From: Stagnihabitans sp038231395
GTDB lineage: Bacteria; Pseudomonadota; Alphaproteobacteria; Rhodobacterales; Rhodobacteraceae
DNA length: 64,000 nucleotides
Direction: 5' to 3'
Assembly (NCBI GenBank): GCA_038231395.1
Contig: JBBRLL010000015.1
Coordinates: 1 to 64,000, forward strand
Shown: positions 26,835 through 35,259 of the stretch, piece by piece
Layout: each line of letters starts with the position of its first letter
Numbering within the stretch: the stretch's first letter is position 1
Notes under the pieces: model-generated
What the model was told of the DNA's origin: nothing
The model's database searches: none
What the model saw: only the letters and a program-made list of their open reading frames with translations
Made by a program: the position numbers and the translations under genes

Positions 26835-28346
26835 TCAGCGCACCCAGTTGGCCCGCGTGCGCCCGATCCGCATTGCAACTGTCTTGACCTCCAGGAATTC
26901 GTCCAGACCGTAGGGCCCGATTTCCCGGCCAAGTCCAGACTGTTTCATGCCACCAAAGGTCATCTCCGGGAAGCCGTCCATCCAGGTGTTGGTCCAGATT
27001 GTGCCTGCCTGCACCCGGCGGGCAAAGTCCAGACAGGTGTGGATATTCTCGCTCCACACCCCTGCGCTCAGGCCATAGGCGGCATCATTGGCCAAAGCTA
27101 TCGCCTCGTCCAGCGTGCGGAAGGTCAGCACGGCCAGCACCGGGCCAAAAACCTCCTCACGTGCAATCGCCATATCGGGGGTGACCCCTGTGACCACGGT
27201 TGGCTGATAAAACTCTCCGGCCAAACCCGGCACCTTCATCGGCGCACCGCCCAAGGCCACCTTGGCGCCAGCGGCCACCGCCTCTTTGACATAGCTATCA
27301 ATCTTGCCCTGATGCGCCGTTGAAACAATCGCGCCGACCTGAGTGGCTTCGTTCAGCGGGTCCCCAAACGCCACCCGCCGCGACAGGGCCACCACCTTCG
27401 CGATAAAGGCCTCCGCCACGCTTTGCTCAACGATGATCCGGCTGCCCGAGTTGCAACACTCCCCCGCGTTGAAATAGATGCCGAACGTCACTGCATCGGC
27501 GGCCCCATCCAGATCGGCATCGGCAAAAATCACCTGCGGGTTCTTGCCCCCCAACTCCAACGCCACCTTCTTCAACGTCCCCGAGGCCGCCGCCGCAATC
27601 GACTTGCCGACGGCGGTGGAGCCGGTAAATGTCACCATGTCCACCGACGGATGCGCGGCCAGCAGCGCGCCCACCGGCTGACCAAACCCCAGCACTATAT
27701 TCACGACTCCCGCGGGCACCCCCGCCTGCACCAGCAAATCCGCCAGCATCACAGTCGTTGAGGGCGTCATCTCCGACGGTTTGACCACGCACGTGCATCC
27801 CGCAGCCAAAGCGAACGGCAGCTTCTGGCTGAGGATCCAGAACGGGAAATTCCACGGCGTGATCACTGACACCACGCCGACCGGCTCTTTCAACACCACG
27901 CCCAACATATCCGGGCCAAGCGTGTTGTGGCTGTCACCGTGCAACGTCCGCGCCAGCGACGCCGCATAGCGCCACAGGTCGGCAGCCCCCGAAACCTCTC
28001 CGCGAGACTGCGCAATCGGCTTGCCGGTCTCCAGCGTTTCTATCCGCGCCATCGGTTCGGCATGGGCCTCGATCAAATCGGCAACCTTCAGCAGCACAGT
28101 GGCCCGCGCCTTTCCCGACAGCCTGCTCCAACCGTCAAACGCCGTTCTGGCCGCACCAACCGCAGCTTCCACCTCCGCCACGCCACCCTTGGCCGAACGG
28201 CTGACCACCACCCCGTGCGAGGGTGAGACGCGGTCAAACCACTCCGCCCCGTCAACCCATTTCCCGCCGATCCAATGCCGGTTCACCCGCACTGCATCGG
28301 CCAAAGCCGCGCCGGACCCTGCAATCACTGTCAAATTATCCATCAT
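26835..28346 (-). CDS. Aldehyde dehydrogenase
   Basis: A 503-residue NAD(P)-dependent aldehyde dehydrogenase. The catalytic glutamate motif is KVALELGGKNPQVIFADADL and the catalytic cysteine lies in FNAGECCNSGSRIIVEQ. The cofactor-binding TPWNFPFWILSQKLPFALAAGC and FTGSTAVGKSIAAA are intact. A second ATG three bases downstream fits the GGGGGA ribosome-binding site slightly better. It follows the enoyl-CoA hydratase gene by about 10 bp and would convert an aldehyde made by the GMC enzymes into an acid. Confidence 0.92.
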   Translation of the reverse strand: MMDNLTVIAGSGAALADAVRVNRHWIGGKWVDGAEWFDRVSPSHGVVVSRSAKGGVAEVEAAVGAARTAFDGWSRLSGKARATVLLKVADLIEAHAEPMARIETLETGKPIAQSRGEVSGAADLWRYAASLARTLHGDSHNTLGPDMLGVVLKEPVGVVSVITPWNFPFWILSQKLPFALAAGCTCVVKPSEMTPSTTVMLADLLVQAGVPAGVVNIVLGFGQPVGALLAAHPSVDMVTFTGSTAVGKSIAAAASGTLKKVALELGGKNPQVIFADADLDGAADAVTFGIYFNAGECCNSGSRIIVEQSVAEAFIAKVVALSRRVAFGDPLNEATQVGAIVSTAHQGKIDSYVKEAVAAGAKVALGGAPMKVPGLAGEFYQPTVVTGVTPDMAIAREEVFGPVLAVLTFRTLDEAIALANDAAYGLSAGVWSENIHTCLDFARRVQAGTIWTNTWMDGFPEMTFGGMKQSGLGREIGPYGLDEFLEVKTVAMRIGRTRANWVR

Positions 28347-28355
28347 TTCCCCCGA

Positions 28356-29123
28356 TTACTGGCCGCGAAACACGGGCTTCCGCTTTGCCCTGAAAGCCGC
28401 GACGCCTTCGGCCTTGTCCGCACTCGCCGCCGTCATCCCTGAGCCCAAAGCCTCAATCATCGCGCCCCGATCCTCGCCCACAGCGGCATGAAGCATATAC
28501 TTTGCCACTTCGGTCGCCCGGGGCGAGGTCAGCCGCAACCGCTCCGCTATCTCCAGCGCCATAGCGCCGGGATCGTCAGACACTTCGGCCACAAAACCCA
28601 AAGCCAGACAGCGTTCCGCCGACAACACCCGGCCAAACAAGGCCATCTCTTTCAGCACCGCCTCTGGCAGCAGGCGCGCCAGACGTTGCGAACCTGACCA
28701 CCCGGGCACAATCCCCACCGAGGTTTCCGGCAAGGCAATCTTGGCGCGCGGCGACATCACCCGAATGTCGCAACAAACGGCCAGCTCCAGCCCACCACCG
28801 TAGGCCGGGCCATCCAGCACGGCGATCGTCGGTTTGGACAGCCGCGCCAGACGGTCAAACACCCGGTGCCCGGCCCTGACCCAATGGCGGGCAAAATCGG
28901 CAGGCGACAGGTCCGCCCAAGCCGAAATATCCGCCCCGGTGCAGAACGCCTTGGGGCCCGTCGCCGTCAGCAAGACTGCCACCACATGCGGCTCACGCTC
29001 CACCGCGTCACAATGGGCCGCGATCTGGTCCAGCATGGCGGGCGTCAACGCGTTCAGTTTGGCCGGATTGTCCAACCGCATTTCGGCAATCGGGCCTTCC
29101 ATCAACAGATGCACCTGCGTCAT
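28356..29123 (-). CDS. Enoyl-CoA hydratase/isomerase family protein
   Basis: A 255-residue crotonase-fold enzyme: LDNPAKLNALTPAMLDQI at the N-terminus, the oxyanion segment FCTGADISAWADL, and AVLDGPAYGGGLELAVCCDIRVM with ALPETSVGIVPGWSGSQRLARL following. Both active-site segments look intact. It overlaps the CoA-transferase gene by 4 bp, so the transferase product is probably passed to it. This pairing points to a CoA-linked branch in the operon in addition to its sugar-like oxidases. Confidence 0.88.
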   Translation of the reverse strand: MTQVHLLMEGPIAEMRLDNPAKLNALTPAMLDQIAAHCDAVEREPHVVAVLLTATGPKAFCTGADISAWADLSPADFARHWVRAGHRVFDRLARLSKPTIAVLDGPAYGGGLELAVCCDIRVMSPRAKIALPETSVGIVPGWSGSQRLARLLPEAVLKEMALFGRVLSAERCLALGFVAEVSDDPGAMALEIAERLRLTSPRATEVAKYMLHAAVGEDRGAMIEALGSGMTAASADKAEGVAAFRAKRKPVFRGQ

Positions 29124-30691
29124 AGCGCCAACTCCATCCGGCCCTCGGTCAACAAGGCCAGCGGCATCACCGTGGCATTTTCGGCCAGCGTCACCCGGCC
29201 CTGACTTGCCGCCACAATATCCCGCGCCGGGTCAATTCCCGGCATGATTTCGCTCGCCACCAGCCCCTCGGGCAACAGCCGGATCACGCAGCGTTCCGTG
29301 ACATAAAGCACCTCTTGCCCCTGTTCCCGCGCCCGGTTGCCAGAGAAGGTAACATGTTCCACCTTGTCCACCATCTTGGCAAACTTGCCCGGTTTGATCA
29401 CCCGCAACCCCGAAGCCTCCAGCCCGATCTCTGCCCCCGCCTCGAACCACCCCGAAAACACGATCTTCTTGGCATGGGCGGTGATGTCGACAAACCCGCC
29501 GCAGCCCGCCGTCAGATAAGGCTTCTTGCCCAGCTTGGAGACGTTGACGTTGCCCTCTACATCCACCTCCATGAAGGATAAAAAGGTCATGTCAAATCCG
29601 CCACCCTGAAAATAGGTGAACTGGTTGGGCGAGGGCATGAAGGCATCGGCGTTGGAGGCGCAGCCAAACGCAAACCCGGTCAGCGGCATCCCGCCCACCG
29701 CCCCTTGTTCAATAGCCCAGGTCACCGCCTGCGGCTCCCCCGCCTCCAGCAATACCCGGGGCACCATGGCGGAAATGCCAAAACCCAGATTGGCGGTCAT
29801 GCCCCGACGCAACTCCATCGCGGCACGCCGCGCGATGACCTTTTCAACACCATGTTCGGCCAGATGAAAACTGTCCCATGGCCGCATGATTTCACCCGAG
29901 ATTGCCGGGTCATAGGGGGTTTCGGTGGTCTGCTTCTGGTCAGGGTCCAGTACGATCAGATCGACCAGATGCCCCGGCACCCGCACGTCATGCGGCCGCA
30001 AAGACCCTGCCGCCGTCATCCGCTTGACCTGAGCGATCACCAGCCCGCCGTGGTTTCTGACCGCAATCGCCTGATCCAGCCCTCCCAGATAAGCGCCCTC
30101 ATGCTCATAGGTCAGATTGCCGCGCTCATCCGCCGTGGTGGCGCGCAGGATGCAGACATCGGGCACGATGTTCGGGAAATGCAGCCAGGTCTCACCGGCA
30201 AACTCCACCCGTGCCACGATGGGTGCCGCAGCGGCCAAAGCGTTCATAGCACAGCCTTCGCGAATGGGGTCGACAAAGGTCTGCAAACCCACTTTCGTCA
30301 TGACACCGGGTTTACGTGCAGCCACGTCGCGGTGCATGTCGAACATGATGCCAGACGGGACGTTGTAGGCTGCCACCCGCTCCTGTGTGATCATCCGCCA
30401 GATCTCCGGCATCGGCAGGTTGGAACTGCCAGAAGGATAAGACCCGCCAATCACCCGCGCCAAAAGCCCGTCCTGTGCTAAATGATCAATGCCCTTGACG
30501 CCGTACATATCCCCTGCTGCAATCGGATGCAGGGTGGTCAGGCCCCTTGGATGACCCTCCGCGCGAAACCTTGCACCCAAAGCTTCCAGCACTTTGTCCG
30601 GACACCCCAAGGCAGAAGAGGACGATACCGTTACCACAGCACCATCCTTGATCCGTGCGACCGCGTCAGAGGCCGAAACCAGTTTGCCCAT
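29120..30691 (-). CDS. Acyl-CoA:acetate/3-oxoacid CoA-transferase (YdiF/propionate-CoA-transferase type)
   Basis: A 523-residue class I CoA-transferase with both halves fused in one chain. The N-terminal half begins KLVSASDAVARIKDGAVVTVSSSSALGCPDKVLEAL. The C-terminal half holds the catalytic glutamate in WAIEQGAVGGMPLTGFAFG. The reaction moves CoA from a donor such as acetyl-CoA to a carboxylate through a glutamyl-CoA thioester. It is the first gene of the ten-gene operon, and its start faces the MFS transporter gene across a 173-bp divergent promoter with a long inverted repeat. Confidence 0.9.
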   Translation of the reverse strand: MGKLVSASDAVARIKDGAVVTVSSSSALGCPDKVLEALGARFRAEGHPRGLTTLHPIAAGDMYGVKGIDHLAQDGLLARVIGGSYPSGSSNLPMPEIWRMITQERVAAYNVPSGIMFDMHRDVAARKPGVMTKVGLQTFVDPIREGCAMNALAAAAPIVARVEFAGETWLHFPNIVPDVCILRATTADERGNLTYEHEGAYLGGLDQAIAVRNHGGLVIAQVKRMTAAGSLRPHDVRVPGHLVDLIVLDPDQKQTTETPYDPAISGEIMRPWDSFHLAEHGVEKVIARRAAMELRRGMTANLGFGISAMVPRVLLEAGEPQAVTWAIEQGAVGGMPLTGFAFGCASNADAFMPSPNQFTYFQGGGFDMTFLSFMEVDVEGNVNVSKLGKKPYLTAGCGGFVDITAHAKKIVFSGWFEAGAEIGLEASGLRVIKPGKFAKMVDKVEHVTFSGNRAREQGQEVLYVTERCVIRLLPEGLVASEIMPGIDPARDIVAASQGRVTLAENATVMPLALLTEGRMELAL

Positions 30692-30738
30692 TCGATGCCC
30701 CCAGCGATGATCAACGCCATTCCGCGCCGATTCAATTG

Positions 30739-30775
30739 TTTAGATCGTTCCATAAGCTTATTGGATCGGTCTAAA
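30739..30775. promoter_or_regulatory. 37-bp inverted repeat in divergent promoter region, probable operator
   Basis: Two 14-bp arms, TTTAGATCGTTCCA (30739-30752) and TGGATCGGTCTAAA (30762-30775), match at 12 of 14 positions as inverted copies around a central TAAGCTTAT. It lies midway between the CoA-transferase start (30691, minus) and the MFS start (30865, plus), so one regulator could control both. The arms resemble TetR-family operators more than LacI ones. No TetR gene lies in the window. Confidence 0.6.
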
Positions 30776-30864
30776 GATGACAAGCCCCTGTTTTCACTTC
30801 CCCTTCACAAAAACCTGCGCGAGTGACCCTTGCAGCCGCCAAAACCTTGGAGGACAAGTCGGCC

Positions 30865-32292
30865 ATGACCTTTTTCACCCTCTCCACCGCACGTCTGACC
30901 AAAGTCGTCCCGCTGATTGTCGCGGTGGCGCTGTTGATGGAGAATATCGACGCCTCGGTCCTGTCAACGTCCCTGCCCGCCATGTCAATCGACCTCGCCA
31001 CCGACCCGATCCACCTGAAACTGGTTCTGACCTCTTATTTGCTGGCCTTGGCGGTTTTCATTCCGGCGTCGGGCTGGGCCGCGGACCGTTTTGGCGCAAG
31101 GCTGATCTTTCGGGCGGCGATTGTGGTGTTCACCTTGGGCTCCATCGCCTGCGGCCTAAGTCAGAACCTGGGAGAGCTGGTGATCGCCCGCACCCTGCAA
31201 GGCATCGGCGGTTCGATGATGGTGCCGGTTGGCCGCCTGATCGTGCTGCGATCGGTGCCGCGCGACGGGCTGGTCGGCGCACTGGCCTGGCTGACGGTTC
31301 CCGCGTTGCTGGGCCCGGTGATCGGGCCACCCCTGGGCGGTTACATCACCACCTACTGGCATTGGCGCTGGATTTTCTGGATCAACATTCCCTTGGCGGT
31401 TCTGGGTTTCATCCTCGCCACCCTCTTGATCCCGAACATCCGCGAGGAGGTTGTGGCGCGCTTTGACGCCAAGGGCTTTTTGATGGCCGGGCCGGGACTT
31501 GCGGCTTTTCTGACCGGAGCGACCCTGGCTGGCCTGAACTTGGCGCCGCTGTGGCTGGTGGCGCTGCTGATCGGTGGCGGGGCTGCCCTGACCACCGCCT
31601 TTGTCCGGCACGCCTTGCACGTGGCGGAGCCTTTGGTTGACCTGCGCCTTTTGGCCCTGCCCACCTTCCGGATCTCGGTCGTCGCGGGCACCCTGTTCCG
31701 CATCGGGGTTGGCGCTTTGCCGTTCCTGTTGCCACTGATGTTTCAACTGGGTTTTGGGTTGACCGCGTTCCAGTCCGGCTCGCTGACCTTTGTGTCCGGC
31801 ATGGGGGCCATGCTGATGAAATTCGTAGCCCAACCTTTGCTGCGGCGCTTTGGCTTTCGGGGAATTCTGATGGGCAACGCGCTGATCTCATCGGTGCTGA
31901 TCGCGGGTCCGGCGTTTTTCACCCCCACAACCCCGGTGGCCCTGATGCTGGCGGTGTTGCTGGTGGGTGGACTGTCACGCTCGCTGCAGTTCACCGCCGT
32001 GAATGCCATCGCCTATGCCGAGGTCTCCGCGCCGCGCCTGTCCTCCGCCACATCGTTCACCGCTGTGCTGCAACAACTGTCCGGCTCTATTGGCATCACG
32101 CTCGCCGCCATGGGGCTGGAGGCGGCTGGCGCGCTGCGCGGCACGTCCAGCACAGATATCGGCAATTTCCCCTTCGTCTTCGGCATCATCACGGTTTTGT
32201 CCGTCAGTTCTGCCTTCGGTTTCGCCCGCCTGACACCAAGCGCCGGGGCCAGTCTGGTGAAACAAAAGCCCGGCGTTGCGGCCACCCGTTGA
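30865..32292 (+). CDS. MFS transporter, DHA2 (EmrB/QacA-like) family
   Basis: A 475-residue integral membrane protein with 12 or more hydrophobic helices. MFS signatures include the helix 2-3 loop GWAADRFGARLIF and the antiporter-type helix 5 motif PALLGPVIGPPLGGYITTY. ATG 30865 is chosen because GGAGG lies 11 nt upstream and homology begins there; an in-frame GTG at 30823 would add 14 residues. DHA2 members mostly export drugs or metabolites. Its divergent position beside the ten-gene operon suggests it exports a toxic substrate or intermediate, or less likely imports the substrate. Confidence 0.88.
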   Translation: MTFFTLSTARLTKVVPLIVAVALLMENIDASVLSTSLPAMSIDLATDPIHLKLVLTSYLLALAVFIPASGWAADRFGARLIFRAAIVVFTLGSIACGLSQNLGELVIARTLQGIGGSMMVPVGRLIVLRSVPRDGLVGALAWLTVPALLGPVIGPPLGGYITTYWHWRWIFWINIPLAVLGFILATLLIPNIREEVVARFDAKGFLMAGPGLAAFLTGATLAGLNLAPLWLVALLIGGGAALTTAFVRHALHVAEPLVDLRLLALPTFRISVVAGTLFRIGVGALPFLLPLMFQLGFGLTAFQSGSLTFVSGMGAMLMKFVAQPLLRRFGFRGILMGNALISSVLIAGPAFFTPTTPVALMLAVLLVGGLSRSLQFTAVNAIAYAEVSAPRLSSATSFTAVLQQLSGSIGITLAAMGLEAAGALRGTSSTDIGNFPFVFGIITVLSVSSAFGFARLTPSAGASLVKQKPGVAATR

Positions 32293-32338
32293 CACCCGGC
32301 GCAGGGAAGGCTCAATTGCCGCAAACACGAGGACAGCC

Positions 32339-33112
32339 ATGGAAATCAACGTCAGTTTCGACCGCCCTGACGAGGGGCCAAAGACCGGGCCGGTGGCCGT
32401 GGGTTGGTTTCTGACCTCTGACAAGGGCGCGGTTCTGTTTGAACCGCCGGAGCGTCTGATTTTCCGGCAGACCAACAAAGCGCATGCCAAATCCGCCAGC
32501 CGCTGCCCGGCGGTGATCCAGATGGAAAGCCGCTATTTCGTCATCAAATGCCCCTATGATCTGCACATCGGCTTTGGCCGCGACGACAAGGGCAAGCCGC
32601 ATCTGGTCAACCGGCAAGGCACGGCCTCACCGGTTCGGGCCAACAAGCTGAATGAATTGCTGACGCTGGTTGCGGAAACCGAATGGCGCTATCCGGACCG
32701 CCCCACCGTGCAACTTTCGCTGCCCTACTGCTTCATCGCGGACGAGTTGGTCTATTTATCGCAGATTGGCACCTTTGCCCATTACCGCAAAGACCCGCTG
32801 CCGGGCACCATCTTCGGCGGCCGCTTCCCGCTGAACGCCTGGCCGCGCCCGCTGATGTGGGCGTTTGAGTGGCATGAGCCGGAAAAGGACATTATCCTGC
32901 GCCGGGGTGAACCCTTGTTCTACTGCCAGTTTGAAGCTGACGGGCCGGAGCGTTCGTTCCAGATGGTGGAGGCCGAGCGGACGCCGGAGTTGTCGAAGTA
33001 TATCGAGCAGATCTCTGGTGTGGTGAACTATGTCAACCAGACCTTCGGTCTGTTCAAAGCTGCCGAGGCTCTGCGCCCCGCCAAACTGCTGACGCCCAAG
33101 ACCAAAGGCTGA
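32339..33112 (+). CDS. Conserved hypothetical protein
   Basis: A 257-residue soluble protein with no signal peptide or membrane segment that I recognise only as a conserved alphaproteobacterial hypothetical. It contains QMESRYFVIKCPYDLHIGFGRDD, LSLPYCFIADELVYLSQIGTF and GGRFPLNAWPRPLMWAFEWHEP, the last rich in aromatic residues. ATG 32339 has GAGGA 7 nt upstream. It is 1 bp from the TolB-like gene, so the two are probably cotranscribed. No function is assigned. Confidence 0.75.
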   Translation: MEINVSFDRPDEGPKTGPVAVGWFLTSDKGAVLFEPPERLIFRQTNKAHAKSASRCPAVIQMESRYFVIKCPYDLHIGFGRDDKGKPHLVNRQGTASPVRANKLNELLTLVAETEWRYPDRPTVQLSLPYCFIADELVYLSQIGTFAHYRKDPLPGTIFGGRFPLNAWPRPLMWAFEWHEPEKDIILRRGEPLFYCQFEADGPERSFQMVEAERTPELSKYIEQISGVVNYVNQTFGLFKAAEALRPAKLLTPKTKG

Positions 33113-33113
33113 C

Positions 33114-33935
33114 GTGCGCGCGTCATTGGACATCTACACGTTGGCCGATGGCAAAAGCCGCAGCCTTTTGCAAACCGATGCGCTGATCGAGGCGCCGAAC
33201 TGGCACCCGTCCGGTCAATGGTTGCTGGTCAACAGCAATGGTCGCCTCTACCGCGTGGCGCTGGACGACCCCGGCCTTGCGCCCATCGACACCGGCCCCT
33301 TGATCCGCTGCAACAACGACCACGGCTTCACCCCGGATGGCAAACTCATCCTGTTCAGTTGCCACCGCGATCACGGGTCCGAGATCTTTTCGATACCTGT
33401 GGCTGGGGGTGATCCGGTCCTGATATCTCCCGAAGCCCCAAGCTGGTTTCACGGTGCGTCCCCGGACGGACGCGGCGTGACCTATGCCGCCGCCCGAAAC
33501 CAAACCCGCGTCGTCGACATCTATACCAAGGCGTGGAACGCGCCAGAACTGCGGCTGACGCAGGGTGAGGGCCATTGTGACGGCCCTGACTATTCCGCCG
33601 ATGGCAGCCAGATTTACTACAACTGCGATCGGGACGGGCATGCGCAAATCTGGGTGATGCAGGCCGACGGCTCTGATCAGCGGAAGGTTTTCGCCGACGA
33701 TCAGGTGAACTGGTTCCCCCATCCGGCGCCCGATGGTAAGCACGTGCTCTACCTCGCCTATCCGCCCGGCACCCTTGGCCATCCGCCAAACCTGCCGGTC
33801 GCCCTGTGCCTGATGGACCCCGATGGCCAAAATCGCCGTCGCATATTGGAATTTACCGGCGGACAGGGCACCATCAACGTGCCAAGTTGGTCAGCCGACG
33901 GCACAGCCTTTGCCTATGTCCGCTATCAACCCTGA
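33114..33935 (+). CDS. TolB-like beta-propeller protein
   Basis: A 273-residue protein made of PD40/TolB-type blades: WHPSGQWLLVNSNGRLYRV, FTPDGKLILFSCHRDHGSEIFSI, YSADGSQIYYNCDRDGHAQIWVM and PAPDGKHVLYLAY, each with the D-G-x-x-I/L pattern. The start is a GTG, 1 bp after the previous stop. No signal peptide is visible, so a cytoplasmic location is likely, unlike TolB itself. Proteins of this type are often annotated as biopolymer transport or peptidase-like propellers; the role here is unknown. Confidence 0.82.
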   Translation: MRASLDIYTLADGKSRSLLQTDALIEAPNWHPSGQWLLVNSNGRLYRVALDDPGLAPIDTGPLIRCNNDHGFTPDGKLILFSCHRDHGSEIFSIPVAGGDPVLISPEAPSWFHGASPDGRGVTYAAARNQTRVVDIYTKAWNAPELRLTQGEGHCDGPDYSADGSQIYYNCDRDGHAQIWVMQADGSDQRKVFADDQVNWFPHPAPDGKHVLYLAYPPGTLGHPPNLPVALCLMDPDGQNRRRILEFTGGQGTINVPSWSADGTAFAYVRYQP

Positions 33936-33948
33936 AACGGAGATTGCC

Positions 33949-34341
33949 ATGCCCATCACCGCCAAAGACCTCGTTGCCGCAGCCAATGCAGAGGTGCCCC
34001 GGATTTCCACCGCCGATGCGCAGGAGATGATCGCCAACGGCGCCCTTCTGCTGGACGTGCGCGATGCACCCGAACTTGCAGCGATGGGCCGCGCCGTCGG
34101 ATCGCATCACATTCCGCGCGGCATGCTGGAGTTTCGCGCCGACCCCGCCTCGCCCTACCATGACGAGCAACTGCAACAGGATCGCCCGGTCATCTTGCAC
34201 TGCGCCAGCGGCGGGCGGTCGGCTTTGGCGGGCAAGCTGTTGAAAGACATGGGCTATTCGCAGGTTTTCAACATCGGCGGTTTCAAGGACTGGAAAGAAG
34301 CCGGCGGTCCGGTGGAAGAACCTGTTGACAAGGCGGTGTAA
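33949..34341 (+). CDS. Rhodanese-like domain protein
   Basis: A 130-residue single-domain sulfurtransferase. The CH2A-like segment is LLLDVRDAPELAAMGRAVGSHHIPRGMLEFRA and the active-site loop HCASGGRSALAGKLL carries the catalytic cysteine. It ends with YSQVFNIGGFKDWKEAGGPVE, the usual closing segment. ATG 33949 has GGAG about 7 nt upstream and is 13 bp after the TolB-like gene. It probably handles persulfide sulfur in the cytosol. Confidence 0.9.
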   Translation: MPITAKDLVAAANAEVPRISTADAQEMIANGALLLDVRDAPELAAMGRAVGSHHIPRGMLEFRADPASPYHDEQLQQDRPVILHCASGGRSALAGKLLKDMGYSQVFNIGGFKDWKEAGGPVEEPVDKAV

Positions 34342-34388
34342 GCCGAAGCGGCCCCCTATCTAACGGGTCTGAAGCACCTCGACCTCGC

Positions 34389-34458
34389 GATTTTCTCTGC
34401 AAAAATCCCGATCTGACGCGCTGTCCTGATTTTTCGCAGAAAAATCGCGGCGCGTCAG
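34389..34458. terminator. Paired AT-stem palindromes (members 4 and 5) between convergent genes
   Basis: An imperfect copy (GATTTT...AAAATC, 34389-34407) and a perfect one (GATTTTTC-GCA-GAAAAATC, 34428-34446) lie between the rhodanese and fzlA stops. The perfect copy sits inside a larger 9-bp stem, CTGACGCGC (34413-34421) with GCGCGTCAG (34450-34458), which overlaps the fzlA stop. Position suggests termination from both sides. Confidence 0.55.
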
Positions 34459-35120
34459 AAATCCAGGTCGGCGTAATGCGCGGGCGGTGGAAAGCCCGGA
34501 ACCTGATCCGACAGCAAGGACCGGAACGAGGGTCGCGATTTGATCTTGGCGTACCAGTCTTTCACCGCCGGATTGCGGTTCCAATCCACGTCGGAGATGT
34601 AGTCCAGCGATGACAAATGCGCCGCCGCCGAAAAATCGGCCAGCGTCATCACATCCCCGGCCAGCCAGCGCCGCTGCTCCAAAAGCCAGCCCAGATAGTC
34701 GATGTGATATTTGATCCGCGTCGCACCCGATTTCACATTCTTGGAATCCGGATAACCAAGCCCCATGATCTTTTTATGGACCCGCTCGTACAGCAGTTTC
34801 GAAGTGACCTCGGCGTGAAACTTGTCATCAAACCACGCGCACAAGCGCCGCACCTCGTAGCGGGTGTCTGCGTCGCGCGGCATCAGCGGCGGCTGGGGAT
34901 AGGCCTCTTCCAGATACTCGCAGATCGCCTGACTTTCCGACATCAGCCGGGCGTCAATTTTCAGGACCGGCACTTTGCCCGCCGGGTTGCGGCGCAAAAA
35001 CTCTGCGCTCTGCTCCCAATAACGCTCCTCCACCAGCTCCACTTCCAGCTTTTTCTCGGCAAGCGTCAAACGCACCTTGCGGCAATAGGGCGACAGCGGG
35101 AAATGGTAGAGGCGGATCAT
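34455..35120 (-). CDS. fzlA: Glutathione S-transferase-like protein, probable FtsZ-binding FzlA
   Basis: A 221-residue GST-fold protein. The N-terminal thioredoxin-like domain starts MIRLYHFPLSPYCRKVRLTLAEKKLEVELVEERYWE and contains NPAGKVPVLKI and SESQAICEYLEE. The C-terminal helical domain ends in PGFPPPAHYADLDF. This N-terminal sequence and the short conserved tail resemble Caulobacter FzlA, a GST homologue that binds FtsZ through its C-terminus and affects filament curvature and constriction. ATG 35120 is the start of homology; in-frame upstream codons are not conserved-looking. An ordinary GST remains possible. Confidence 0.72.
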   Translation of the reverse strand: MIRLYHFPLSPYCRKVRLTLAEKKLEVELVEERYWEQSAEFLRRNPAGKVPVLKIDARLMSESQAICEYLEEAYPQPPLMPRDADTRYEVRRLCAWFDDKFHAEVTSKLLYERVHKKIMGLGYPDSKNVKSGATRIKYHIDYLGWLLEQRRWLAGDVMTLADFSAAAHLSSLDYISDVDWNRNPAVKDWYAKIKSRPSFRSLLSDQVPGFPPPAHYADLDF

Positions 35121-35259
35121 GCAACAGGCCTGTAACTGGGTCAGCCCCTGATACAGGCCAGAGTGGCGGGGAGCAATGGTGTCTGCCGGACCGGAACAAA
35201 GCGCCACGGGCGTCATGCGCACGTCAGCCCGCAAGGTCAGGGATGACGGGTCAAAGAAA

